64,000 bases of DNA from NCBI RefSeq assembly GCF_034522235.1, contig NZ_JAXHLN010000002.1, forward strand, positions 372,896-436,895, read 5' to 3'. The position numbers and the translations under genes were made by a program. The notes beneath the pieces are model-generated. The model searched no databases. It was not told where the DNA came from and saw only the letters and a list, made by a program, of their open reading frames with translations. Below, piece by piece: positions 8,732-16,434 of the stretch; positions within the stretch are counted from its first letter, which is position 1, and every line of letters begins with the position of its first letter. Source of the DNA: Thiohalophilus sp. (GTDB lineage: Bacteria > Pseudomonadota > Gammaproteobacteria > UBA6429 > Thiohalophilaceae).

Positions 8732-9045
8732 GGAAAATACCTCAATCTTTCTATATGTAAATAATGGTCGTGCAAATCATTTGAGGCAGAATTCAGGAAA
8801 AATCGGGAAGGTACAACTGAGGTCGCGCCGGTATTTCTTGAAGAACCTTAATAATATGCAGTTAGTAACACGGTGCCTTTCGGAACCATGACTTCTCACG
8901 AAGTAGGGCCATGATACCCCGTTTCAACGCCACACAACAACAAAAAATTTAATTCCGGCCAGCGCAGTTGCCGCCCGAATTGAACCGCAGAGGGGGATGT
9001 GTTTCAGTAGATGGCCCAATTCCTGCAAAGCCAGTGTCACAGACG
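8732..9045. other. Leader region between csp and the cnoX-like gene
   Basis: About 310 bases with no convincing reading frame. The part near csp is probably its long 5' untranslated leader on the minus strand. The part near 9046 should hold the rightward promoter of the thioredoxin-like gene. I could not assign clear -35/-10 pairs. Confidence 0.4.
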
Positions 9046-9906
9046 ATGAGCGAGACGCCTGATTCCCCCTACATCCTGAGCGCCGATGGCGAGAATTTTG
9101 CCGCGCGCGTGCTGGAAAACTCCCATCAGGGACCGGTGCTGGTCAACTTCTGCTCGCCCGGCGCAACCGTCTGTACAGATCTGTCGCCGGTGCTGGAGAA
9201 GGTGGTACAGCAGTACGAGGGCCGTGCCCTGCTGGTCACCATCGATCTGGATGCCGAACCGGCGCTGGCCCGCCGTTACGGCGTTATCAGCGTTCCGACC
9301 CTGAAACTGTTTCGCCGCGGTGAGGTGGTGGTCAGCCGACACGGCTACCAGCCGGAACAGGCCGTGCGCCGGCTGCTGGATCACTACGTGGCCCGGGAGT
9401 CGGATCTGGCGCTGGCCGACGCGGTCGATCTGTATGCCCGTGGTGAGCAACAGGCCGCTTACGAGACGATTGCCGAAGCCGTGGCGAACGATCATGACAA
9501 CCCGCGCCTGCCGTTGACCCTGTGCAAACTGCTCAAGCATGAGCAACGCTACGCGGACGCACTGAAGGTCCTGGACAGCCTGCCCGATTATCACGCCGAA
9601 CACCCGGAAATTCGCCGCCTGCACGATCAGCTGACGTTTTTTGCCGAGCGTGATCCCGATCAGGACTGTGCCAGCCTGCAAGCGCAGCTGAGCGAGGCGC
9701 CGGGCGCGCTGGAAATACGCCGGCAGCTGGTGGCTCACCACGTAGTAAGCGAAGACTACGCCTCGGCGCTGCAGGAATTGGGGACTATTTTCGAGCAGTC
9801 CCCTGACTTTGAAGAGGGGTACGCCGCGCAGGCCATGCGACGCATTTTCAACCTGCTGGGGGAAGCGCACTCGCTTGTCCTGGCGTATCGCCGCTATTTG
9901 CACTGA
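9046..9906 (+). CDS. cnoX: CnoX/YbbN-like thioredoxin-TPR co-chaperone
   Basis: The 286-residue protein, started at the ATG at 9046, has an N-terminal thioredoxin fold (about 10-115, with the cis-Pro segment VISVPTLKLFRRGEVV) and a helical TPR-like C-terminal half. This is the architecture of E. coli CnoX (YbbN), a holdase that protects substrates from oxidation and passes them to GroEL and DnaK. The active-site position reads SPGATVC: the first Cys of CxxC is Ala40 and only Cys43 remains. E. coli CnoX also lacks the first Cys (SxxC), so loss of disulfide reductase activity is expected. An upstream in-frame codon at 8968 would add 26 unconserved residues. Confidence 0.85.
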   Translation: MSETPDSPYILSADGENFAARVLENSHQGPVLVNFCSPGATVCTDLSPVLEKVVQQYEGRALLVTIDLDAEPALARRYGVISVPTLKLFRRGEVVVSRHGYQPEQAVRRLLDHYVARESDLALADAVDLYARGEQQAAYETIAEAVANDHDNPRLPLTLCKLLKHEQRYADALKVLDSLPDYHAEHPEIRRLHDQLTFFAERDPDQDCASLQAQLSEAPGALEIRRQLVAHHVVSEDYASALQELGTIFEQSPDFEEGYAAQAMRRIFNLLGEAHSLVLAYRRYLH

Positions 9907-10226
9907 TTCGCCCGGCACAGGCAAGGATTCCAATTTATATATATTCCCGTTTATATCCCGGCCTCTGCCCCGCTTGAAGCGGGCAAATCCGGCCCCATAT
10001 CGGCTCGACAACGCCAAACAGGCCTGCGCCCGACCGATTTTCCGTAAAATCGACCCTCCGGCACCCGATTGTCATGCACATTTTTTGTCACTTTGGGTAT
10101 AATGCGCGGCTTATTTTGGCGCCAGCGCCGCACAGGCAGTCTCCTGGTGGTGGTCCAGGCTTATTACCATCTCACAAACCGGCCCGGGCTCAGTGACGGG
10201 CAATTGAATGAATTGCAGGTAGAAAC
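9907..10226 (+). other. Promoter/leader region of the EF-G2 gene
   Basis: This 320-base gap has no gene. A perfect TATAAT lies at 10098-10103, but the sequence 17 bases upstream is a poor -35, so the promoter assignment is tentative. A leader of about 120 bases would then precede the EF-G gene, whose ATG follows the weak ribosome site GCAGGTAG. Confidence 0.4.
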
Positions 10227-12308
10227 ATGATTGATTTGAGCAAATACAGAAACATCGGCATTTTCGCGCACGTGGATGCCGGCAAGACCACCACCACCGA
10301 ACGTATCCTCAAGCTGAGCGGAAAAATCCACAAGCTGGGCGAGGTGCATGATGGCGAGTCCACCATGGACTTTATGGACCAGGAATCCGAGCGCGGCATC
10401 ACCATCCAGTCCGCGGCCACCAGCTGTGCCTGGAAGGATCACCGTCTTAACATCATCGATACCCCCGGTCACGTGGATTTCACCATTGAGGTTTACCGTT
10501 CCCTGAAAGTACTGGACGGCGGTATCGGTGTGTTCTGTGGCTCCGGCGGTGTCGAGCCCCAGTCGGAAACCAACTGGCGCTACGCCAACGAATCCGGCGT
10601 GTCGCGCCTGATTTTCGTCAATAAGCTGGATCGCGTGGGTGCCGATTTCTATCGGGTGGTCGCCCAGGTGGAAAAAGTACTGGCCGCCACCCCGCTGGTC
10701 ATGGTGTTGCCCATCGGTATCGAGGATCAGTTCTCCGGGGTGGTCGACCTGCTGACCCGTAAAGCCTGGGTCTGGGACGATACCGGCCTGCCGGAAAATT
10801 ACGAAATCCAGGACGTCCCGGCCGAGATGGTCGATCAGGTCGAAGAGTGGCGTGAAAAGCTGATCGAAACCGCCGTCGAGCAGGACGACGATCTGATGGG
10901 AAAATACCTCGAAGGCGAGGAACCGTCGGTCGAGGATATCAAGCGTTGCGTCCGCAAGGGCACCATCGCGCTGGACTTTTTCCCCACTTATTGCGGTTCT
11001 GCTTTCAAGAACAAGGGCATGCAGCTGGTGCTGGACGCAGTCGTGGATTATCTGCCCGATCCGACCCAGGTCCTGCCGCAGCCGGAAGTCGACCTGGAAG
11101 GTAACGAGACGGGTGAATTCGCGATTGTCGATCCCGACAAGCCGCTGCGCGCGCTGGCCTTCAAGATCATGGACGACCGCTACGGCGCGCTGACCTTTAC
11201 CCGAATCTACTCGGGTAAGCTGAAAAAAGGCGATAGCGTTCTGAATACTTTCACCGGCAAGACCGAGCGGATCGGCCGCATCGTGGAAATGAGCGCTGAC
11301 GATCGTGAAGAACGCGATTCTGCCCAGGCCGGTGACATCGTGGCCCTGATCGGTCTCAAGCACACCCAGACCGGTCACACTCTGTGCGATCCCAACAAGC
11401 CGGCCACCCTGGAACCGATGGTGTTCCCGGATCCGGTGATCTCCGTCGCGGTCGCGCCGAAAGACAAGGCGGCTGCCGAGAAAATGGGTATCGCTATCGG
11501 CAAGATGGTAGCCGAGGATCCCTCATTCCGCGTCGAAACCGACGAGGACAGTGGCGAGACCATCCTCAAGGGCATGGGCGAGTTGCATCTGGATATCAAG
11601 GTGGACATCCTCAAGCGAACCCACAACGTGGAAGTCGTGGTCGGCAAGCCGCAGGTAGCCTATCGCGAAACCATTACCCAGAAGGTGGAAGATACCTACA
11701 CCCACAAGAAACAGACCGGCGGTTCCGGTCAGTTCGCCAAAATCGATTACACCATCGAGCCGGGCGAACAGGGCAGCGGGTTCGAGTTTGAATCCGTGGT
11801 CACCGGCGGTAACGTGCCGCGTGAATTCTGGCCCGCCGTGCAAAAGGGCTTCCAAAAGAGCCTGGATAAAGGTGTGTTGGCCGGATACCCCTGCCTGGAC
11901 TTCAAGGTGACCCTGGTCGACGGTGGCTATCACCCGGTGGATTCCTCGGCGGTGGCCTATGAGCTGGCTGCGGCTGCGGCCTATCGTCAATCCATGCCCA
12001 AGGCCGGTCCGCAGCTGATGGAACCGGTCATGAAGGTCGACGTGTTTTCTCCGGAAGATAACGTGGGTGATGTCATCGGTGACCTCAACCGCCGCCGCGG
12101 CATGATCAAATCCCAGGAACCGGGCCCCACCGGCGTGCGCGTCAAAGCCGATTGCCCGCTGAGCGAAATGTTCGGCTACATCGGCGATCTGCGTACCATG
12201 ACCTCCGGCCGTGGCCAGTTCTCCATGGAGTTCTCGCACTACATGCCGTGTCCGGCCAATGTCGCCGAAGAGGTGATCAAGGAAGCCAAGGAGCGCAACG
12301 CCAGATAA
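10227..12308 (+). CDS. fusA2: Elongation factor G, second paralogue (EF-G2 type)
   Basis: The 693-residue translational GTPase has all G motifs: AHVDAGKTT (P-loop), RGITIQSAA (switch I), DTPGHVDF (G3) and NKLDRVG (G4). EF-G domains II-V follow, including GGSGQFAKI and a C-terminal [11 protein letters not shown] loop that includes the domain IV/V tip. It stands alone, not in the str operon with rpsL, rpsG and tufA, and its opening resembles the second EF-G found in Vibrio and related genera. Primary EF-G moves tRNA and mRNA after peptide transfer; paralogues can be specialised for recycling or stress. That this copy is specialised is inference from position and similarity. A terminator follows directly. 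Confidence 0.88.
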   Translation: MIDLSKYRNIGIFAHVDAGKTTTTERILKLSGKIHKLGEVHDGESTMDFMDQESERGITIQSAATSCAWKDHRLNIIDTPGHVDFTIEVYRSLKVLDGGIGVFCGSGGVEPQSETNWRYANESGVSRLIFVNKLDRVGADFYRVVAQVEKVLAATPLVMVLPIGIEDQFSGVVDLLTRKAWVWDDTGLPENYEIQDVPAEMVDQVEEWREKLIETAVEQDDDLMGKYLEGEEPSVEDIKRCVRKGTIALDFFPTYCGSAFKNKGMQLVLDAVVDYLPDPTQVLPQPEVDLEGNETGEFAIVDPDKPLRALAFKIMDDRYGALTFTRIYSGKLKKGDSVLNTFTGKTERIGRIVEMSADDREERDSAQAGDIVALIGLKHTQTGHTLCDPNKPATLEPMVFPDPVISVAVAPKDKAAAEKMGIAIGKMVAEDPSFRVETDEDSGETILKGMGELHLDIKVDILKRTHNVEVVVGKPQVAYRETITQKVEDTYTHKKQTGGSGQFAKIDYTIEPGEQGSGFEFESVVTGGNVPREFWPAVQKGFQKSLDKGVLAGYPCLDFKVTLVDGGYHPVDSSAVAYELAAAAAYRQSMPKAGPQLMEPVMKVDVFSPEDNVGDVIGDLNRRRGMIKSQEPGPTGVRVKADCPLSEMFGYIGDLRTMTSGRGQFSMEFSHYMPCPANVAEEVIKEAKERNAR

Positions 12309-12327
12309 ACCGGGCGTTATGTTGTGA

Positions 12328-12357
12328 TAAAAAAGGGGCCTTCGGGTCCCTTTTTTT
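12328..12357 (+). terminator. Rho-independent terminator after EF-G2
   Basis: A GGGGCC-TTCG-GGTCCC hairpin with a stable TTCG loop is flanked by an A-run and followed by seven Ts. It begins about 20 bases after the EF-G stop codon. Confidence 0.9.
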
Positions 12358-12391
12358 GTATCTGTTTATTATTGGCTCAATTGCGACAGGT

Positions 12392-12432
12392 TTGATCTGG
12401 ATCAGAATACGGCCACCGGAGCTCGGTATGAT
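12392..12432 (+). promoter_or_regulatory. FNR/Dnr-type box and promoter of bacteriohemerythrin
   Basis: TTGATCTGGATCAG at 12392-12405 matches the FNR/Dnr consensus TTGAT-N4-ATCAA at 9 of 10 defined bases. A TATGAT -10 hexamer lies at 12427-12432, which would put the box near position -41 as in a class II activated promoter. The gene starts 79 bases further on. The regulator itself is not in the window. Confidence 0.6.
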
Positions 12433-12510
12433 CGGCCGTGTTAGCCAAATCAAGTCATCGCAAGCCCCTTGCCACGTCGTAAGGCGTGGCATTTTTTCGG
12501 AGAAAGCATT

Positions 12511-13008
12511 ATGTCGCAACCTGCCATCAACATGGGTTCGGAAGAGAAACTGGTCGAATGGTCCGAAGAGTTAAGTGTCGGTATCGAGGAGATCGATAAT
12601 CAGCATAAAATTCTTGTTGATTTATTGAATGAACTGCACAAGGCGATCGTGGAACACCACGGCTCCGAAGCGGCGCAACGGATTCTGGCAGAGCTTTTGG
12701 AATACACTCGAATTCATTTTGCGGTCGAAGAGAGCCTGATGCGAATTCTCGGTTATCCCGAGTATGACGAGCACAAGCATCATCATGAATTATTGCTCAA
12801 TGAAGTCCATACACTGAGCCAGAAGCTGGCCGAAGGCAAAAAATCGGTCAACTTTGAATTGCTCCATTTTCTCAAGATGTGGCTGACCAAGCACATCATG
12901 GAAGAGGACCGGCAATATACGTCACACTTTATCTCCAGGGGCGTCCAGCAAAGTTATGAAAAACGCTCCTGGGTGGGTAAATTCTGGAATTCCCTGCAAC
13001 ACAAATAG
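12511..13008 (+). CDS. Bacteriohemerythrin
   Basis: The 165-residue four-helix protein carries the full non-heme di-iron ligand set of hemerythrins: H32, H69-xxx-E73, H88-xxx-H92, and H128-xxxx-D133. Bacteriohemerythrins bind O2 reversibly and may deliver it to oxidases or respond to oxygen and nitric oxide. The ATG at 12511 follows the ribosome site GGAGAAAG; an upstream in-frame ATG at 12469 would add 14 residues without support. No extra sensor domain is fused. The FNR-type box upstream and the nearby nsrR point to control by low oxygen or nitrosative stress (inference). Confidence 0.93.
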   Translation: MSQPAINMGSEEKLVEWSEELSVGIEEIDNQHKILVDLLNELHKAIVEHHGSEAAQRILAELLEYTRIHFAVEESLMRILGYPEYDEHKHHHELLLNEVHTLSQKLAEGKKSVNFELLHFLKMWLTKHIMEEDRQYTSHFISRGVQQSYEKRSWVGKFWNSLQHK

Positions 13009-13260
13009 ACTACGCCATGGCGGGCTATTTACCGAATCAGCTGGCAGCATTGAGGATTTCGGGCAAAATCGGGCAGGGCTTCTTACGTCTGTTTATATCC
13101 CATCCACCGCGGGCTGAACGCATCGCGGTGCTGAAGGTGGGCCGGTAAGGCGGTAGTTCGCGCGGGCTCAAATTGACGCAGATGATTGTCCGACGGCTAT
13201 TATTCAGCGCGAAAAATGTCGGTTTCAGCGTGTTGTTCGCGTTCACTGGCGGACAACGAT
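13009..13260. other. Convergent intergenic spacer
   Basis: The 250 bases lie between the ends of the bacteriohemerythrin and CBS-domain genes. A 69-codon leftward frame (13037-13246) has no ribosome site or recognisable motif and is not called. Confidence 0.4.
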
Positions 13261-13857
13261 CTATAACATCTGCCGGAGCAGGACCTGTACCAGGTTGGAG
13301 CGGGTGATAATACCGCAGACCCGGTCTTGATCGTCAGTGACGATAACCCGCTTGATGTGGTGTTTTTTCATCAGTTCAATAACGTCATGCAGAGTTTTGT
13401 TTTCATTAATGCTGACGACCTGGTCAACCATGATATCACCCACCTTCGAAGGCATGTCTGTGGTACGCGGCGGGTGTCGGAACATATTCTCCAGGGTCTG
13501 CCAGACGCTGTGCGTTGGATGATGGCAGGGTATACCCATGGCACAAAGAAAATCGGCCTCGGTGACCACGCCAACCAGTTTGCTCTCATCGTTGGTGACC
13601 GGTAGTCCGCTGATACGTTGTTCCACAAGGATACGCGCTGCATCGGACAAGGGTGTGTCGGGTGTGACGGTAATCACCTTCGGGGTCATGATTTCACGGA
13701 CTGTTAGCACCTCTGTTTCGCGCAGGCGGGCATGCTTGTTGGCCATGCGATCAATTTGCATGATATCCTCCAGCGTGATGTCGATATAGGTGTCGAACTC
13801 CTTGAGCGCCTGCTGGAAGTCCTCTCGGCGTAATTCACGGGATGACTTATCACTCAT
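13261..13857 (-). CDS. Protein with paired CBS domains
   Basis: The 198-residue cytoplasmic protein has two CBS motifs. The first, about residues 50-115, has VREIMTPKVITVTPDTPLSD and SGLPVTNDESKLVGVVTEAD. The second, about 135-198, has VGDIMVDQVVSINEN and HIKRVIVTDDQDRVCGIITRS. CBS pairs bind adenine nucleotides or other ligands and usually regulate a partner. The ATG at 13855-13857 lies inside the end of nsrR (ATGAGTGA overlap of 8 bases), so the two are translationally coupled. No enzymatic domain is attached; its role in the NsrR circuit is unknown. Confidence 0.88.
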   Translation of the reverse strand: MSDKSSRELRREDFQQALKEFDTYIDITLEDIMQIDRMANKHARLRETEVLTVREIMTPKVITVTPDTPLSDAARILVEQRISGLPVTNDESKLVGVVTEADFLCAMGIPCHHPTHSVWQTLENMFRHPPRTTDMPSKVGDIMVDQVVSINENKTLHDVIELMKKHHIKRVIVTDDQDRVCGIITRSNLVQVLLRQML

Positions 13858-14299
13858 AATTTGCCTCCGAACCGGTTTGAGCCAGCAAGTTGACCAGTCT
13901 GTCCTGTTGATTGCCAATCAGATCCGCGAGTGTATAACGATCCAGCTGATCAAAAAATGCCTGTTGCGCCTCATCCAATGCCTGGTTCAGCGTGCAAGCC
14001 GGCAGGATAGGGCAAAGCGGTTTTGTACAATTGATCAGGGGCGACTCGCCTTCCAGCTTTCTGGTCAGATGGCCGACGTTGATGTCGGCCGGTAACTTGC
14101 TCAGTTGCAGACCACCGCTTTTACCGCGGTAGGTGGTGACTAATTTGCTGGCCACCAGTTCATTGACGACTTTGAGCAGGTGATTGCGTGACATATCAAA
14201 TGCCCGGGCGATCTCGTTGATCGAAATGATCCGTTGTGGGTGCAGCGCCAGATAGATCAGCACGCGCAGGGCAAAATCGGTAAAACGTTTCAGATGCAT
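13850..14299 (-). CDS. nsrR: NsrR-type nitric-oxide-sensing Rrf2 repressor
   Basis: Started at the ATG at 14297-14299 the protein has 149 residues. The N-terminal winged helix reads LKRFTDFALRVLIYLALHP and then MSRNHLLKVVNELV. The cluster ligands are Cys91, Cys96 and Cys102 (INCTKPLCPILPAC), the same numbers as in E. coli NsrR, followed by the conserved YTLADL near the C-terminus. NsrR holds an Fe-S cluster that nitric oxide destroys, which releases genes such as hmp, ytfE and nnrS. The product is cytoplasmic and the gene leads an operon with the CBS gene. IscR has a different Cys spacing, so NsrR is preferred. Confidence 0.9.
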   Translation of the reverse strand: MHLKRFTDFALRVLIYLALHPQRIISINEIARAFDMSRNHLLKVVNELVASKLVTTYRGKSGGLQLSKLPADINVGHLTRKLEGESPLINCTKPLCPILPACTLNQALDEAQQAFFDQLDRYTLADLIGNQQDRLVNLLAQTGSEANYE

Positions 14300-14322
14300 G
14301 GCTCTTGTACGCTGAATATATG

Positions 14323-14339
14323 TAGTATTAAAGTTACTA
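14323..14339. promoter_or_regulatory. Dyad upstream of nsrR, possible operator
   Basis: TAGTA at 14323-14327 and TACTA at 14335-14339 form an inverted repeat around seven A/T-rich bases, 24 bases upstream of the nsrR start and on the side of the divergent CDF gene. It could be an autoregulatory site. It does not match the enteric NsrR consensus closely, so the assignment is weak. Confidence 0.35.
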
Positions 14340-14479
14340 TATTTGACTGGAAAAGTCATTTTTGGCATTTGCCCTGTTCCTGCTCATAGATGCGATAAAA
14401 GTGATTTATAAGGTGTGGTTATTACGCGAGTAAAGACTTCACCGCAGGGCGGGCAGAGGCGACAAACAGGACAGGAGCG

Positions 14480-15115
14480 ATGATGAGCGGTTGTTGCGAC
14501 AACGACTGTTCCGTGGAGCAGCTTCACACGCGTCAACGGGGCACGCTGCAGGCGGTGTTGCTGATTAATGCGGTGATGTTCGGGGTTATTGTCACCGCCG
14601 CGCTGTATGCGGATTCGAGCGCGCTATTGGCGGACAGTCTGGATAACCTGGGTGATGCCCTGACCTACGCCCTCAGTCTCTACGCTGTGTCACGGGGTGC
14701 CACGATCAAGGCCAGGGTGGCTTTGTTCAAGGGCGCACTGATTTTTCTTGCCGCCTGTGTGGTGGCCGGACAGCTTGTCTATCGTCTGATTGTTCCTGCT
14801 GTGCCGGTATTTGAACTGATGGGCCTGTTCAGCGTGTTGGCCCTGGCTGCCAATAGTGTGTGTCTATACCTGTTGTGGCGACACCGACACGAAGATGTCA
14901 ACATGAGTTCAGTATGGGAATGCTCACGCAACGACATTGCCGCGAACATCTCGGTATTCCTGGCCGCCGGCGGTGTGTGGCTAACAGGTTCGCCCTGGCC
15001 TGACTGGATTGTGGCACTGGCTCTGGTGATTCTGTTGCTGCGTTCCGCCCTGCGGGTCATTACCTCGGCGTTGAATGAACTACACCGCGCTGCAGTAGTC
15101 AAAAAAGTCGGCTGA
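14480..15115 (+). CDS. Cation diffusion facilitator-like transporter
   Basis: The 211-residue protein has about six hydrophobic helices. It shows the CDF signature in helix 2 (LLADSLDNLGDAL) and a matching site in helix 5 (SRNDIAANISVFLAA), with Asp residues where CDF proteins hold metal. The Cys-rich N-terminus SGCCDNDCS may bind metal before transport. The usual cytoplasmic C-terminal domain is absent, so it is a short CDF form. These proteins export divalent metals such as Zn, Co or Fe by proton exchange; the metal cannot be told. It is divergent from nsrR. ATG codons at 14480 and 14483 are both plausible after GGACAGGAG. Confidence 0.78.
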   Translation: MMSGCCDNDCSVEQLHTRQRGTLQAVLLINAVMFGVIVTAALYADSSALLADSLDNLGDALTYALSLYAVSRGATIKARVALFKGALIFLAACVVAGQLVYRLIVPAVPVFELMGLFSVLALAANSVCLYLLWRHRHEDVNMSSVWECSRNDIAANISVFLAAGGVWLTGSPWPDWIVALALVILLLRSALRVITSALNELHRAAVVKKVG

Positions 15116-15313
15116 CGGAACAGCCGACCCATCGACTACAACCAGCGGTGCCTGAATAGAAATTCCGAATTGCCGAACCTTGTGATGGTAACAAAGTGCC
15201 CCGTGCCTGCCTGGATCGCAGTCGCGACCGCCCTGTCCGCTCGACGGCCACATCCCTGGCCGACGGTCCGGAGGCATGGGGCTCTCACCGGTACGGCTAT
15301 TCGGATCGCCTGT
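15116..15313. other. Non-coding or decayed DNA after the CDF gene
   Basis: Leftward frames here are short and contradictory. One (15080-15277) ends FGISIQAPLVVVDGSA, faintly like the cis-Pro region of a thioredoxin fold, but it overlaps the CDF gene and lacks an active site. With the SodC-like fragment next door, the area looks like degraded gene remains. Confidence 0.3.
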
Positions 15314-15595
15314 TCAGTTTTCCAGAGCCCCGCAGGCCACTTTACTGGAAATGGCATCCATCGGCGCGGTTTCGTCCAGTCGCGAGAGCATGATGCTGCG
15401 GTTTTTTATATCCTGTAGACGCATATTGCGCGAGATTATCGCTTGCGGGGTCTGCCCTTCGCGCAGCTCCAGTACCGGTAGGTTGGCGATCGGATTGCCG
15501 GCGGAGGCGCCGGGTTCGATACTCCCGTCGTCGTTGTAGCGGCCGTGGCAGGTCGCATATTCATGGATGTTGACTTCGTAACTGCCCCTTTCCAG
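15314..15595 (-). pseudogene. C-terminal fragment of a Cu/Zn superoxide dismutase-like protein
   Basis: A 93-codon open frame bounded by stop codons (TAA at 15596-15598, TGA at 15314-15316) has no usable start. Its peptide runs SYEVNIHEYATC, then SAGNPIANLPVLELREGQ, then NRSIMLSR and ends SSKVACGALEN. This follows the order of Cu/Zn SOD landmarks: HE motif, first disulfide Cys, G-x-LP segment, GRS segment and the final ACG. The N-terminal half is missing, and the His residues for copper after the first HE are absent, so even the intact ancestor may have been a non-catalytic SOD-like protein. A Spy-like gene follows to the right on the same strand. Confidence 0.5.
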
Positions 15596-15701
15596 TTATA
15601 AGGTGGTTTTATTTTCGGCTTGTCCGTGGCGATGCAAGTGGTGAGACACTCGAGATAACAAGCAGAGAGGTTGTGCGTCAAACAAAAGTTTGTGCTCGGG
15701 C

Positions 15702-15729
15702 AAAAAAAAGCGGGCCAGGGATGGCCCGC
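15702..15729 (-). terminator. Rho-independent terminator of the Spy-like gene
   Basis: The GCGGGCC / GGCCCGC stem (15710-15729) is followed leftward by eight Ts (15709-15702). It lies about 40 bases beyond the stop of the Spy-like gene. Confidence 0.88.
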
Positions 15730-15770
15730 AAAACACACTCAGGGGAGAGAGAGCATGAACAAGAAAGGGT

Positions 15771-16241
15771 TTAACTTTTGTGATGGCGATGCTGGCCGCG
15801 CATCGCCTGGAGCTTCTTCTGCTGTTCCGGGGTCAGTTGCTGATAGATGTTGTGCATCATCCTGGTCCGCTGTAGCGTCATCTCGCCTGCCAGGCGAGCT
15901 TTTTGTTCGGCCAGTTGTTTGACCTTCGCCGCATCATACTCATCACTGGTGACGATCTGACGCAGTTTTTCGCGAATGTCCCGCATGGCCTGGCGTTGTT
16001 CCTGCATGGCGTCGTGCCGACTGGTGACAATTTTTTCTACCTGTTCGCGCTGGGCCTGTTCCATGTCCAGCTTCTCCATCAGCCGCTGCATGGGCCGGGC
16101 GCCGCGTTTGTGATCCTTGTATGCGGCATGTTTGCCGCCTTTGTTACAGAGGTCGCCATTGTCGGCCAGGGCCGGCGTGCTGGCACCGGCCAGCAGGCCG
16201 CTCGTCATGACCGTGGTGACAATGAACTGTTTCATTTTCAT
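15771..16241 (-). CDS. Spy/CpxP-family periplasmic chaperone-like protein
   Basis: The 156-residue precursor has a signal peptide (VTTVMTSGLLAGASTPALA) and a basic, helical mature part rich in Gln, Arg and Met. The repeated LTxxQ-type motif is visible near the C-terminus (LTPEQQKKLQAM), and a diverged version (MEQAQREQVEKI) lies around residue 60. Spy and CpxP are periplasmic: Spy protects folding proteins and CpxP restrains the CpxA sensor. The gene diverges from a cpxRA-like operon with CpxR-like boxes between, the same layout as cpxP-cpxRA, so feedback control of the kinase is likely (inference). A final His/Lys-rich tail (RGQHRHHKS) could bind metal. Confidence 0.85.
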   Translation of the reverse strand: MKMKQFIVTTVMTSGLLAGASTPALADNGDLCNKGGKHAAYKDHKRGARPMQRLMEKLDMEQAQREQVEKIVTSRHDAMQEQRQAMRDIREKLRQIVTSDEYDAAKVKQLAEQKARLAGEMTLQRTRMMHNIYQQLTPEQQKKLQAMRGQHRHHKS

Positions 16242-16341
16242 AACCCGTTCCTCGCTGGTTAATCGGTATGGATGGGGCGCTCTGCCGTCATCCGATGTGC
16301 AGAGTATGGACAGGCTGACCGCAAACTTGGGTCACGGGGAG

Positions 16342-16366
16342 GTAAATGAATGTAAAGGTAGGTAAA
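16342..16366 (+). promoter_or_regulatory. Triple CpxR-like box
   Basis: Three GTAAA words at 16342-16346, 16352-16356 and 16362-16366 are each spaced by exactly five bases. The E. coli CpxR site is GTAAA-N5-GTAAA, so this is one and a half tandem sites on the same helical face. It lies 69 bases before cpxR and 100 bases from the divergent Spy-like gene, well placed to control both. Confidence 0.8.
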
Positions 16367-16434
16367 TCCCTGATTTTGTGGTCGGGTCTGTGGCAACATA
16401 AGCGTCGGTTGTTAATAACGGAATCCCTGCACGA

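Noticed and set aside
13037-13246. 69-codon leftward frame
   Set aside because: No ribosome site, no motif, and it sits in a convergent spacer.
15080-15277. Thioredoxin-like fragment
   Set aside because: Similarity is limited to a short cis-Pro-like stretch, there is no active-site motif, and it overlaps the CDF gene.
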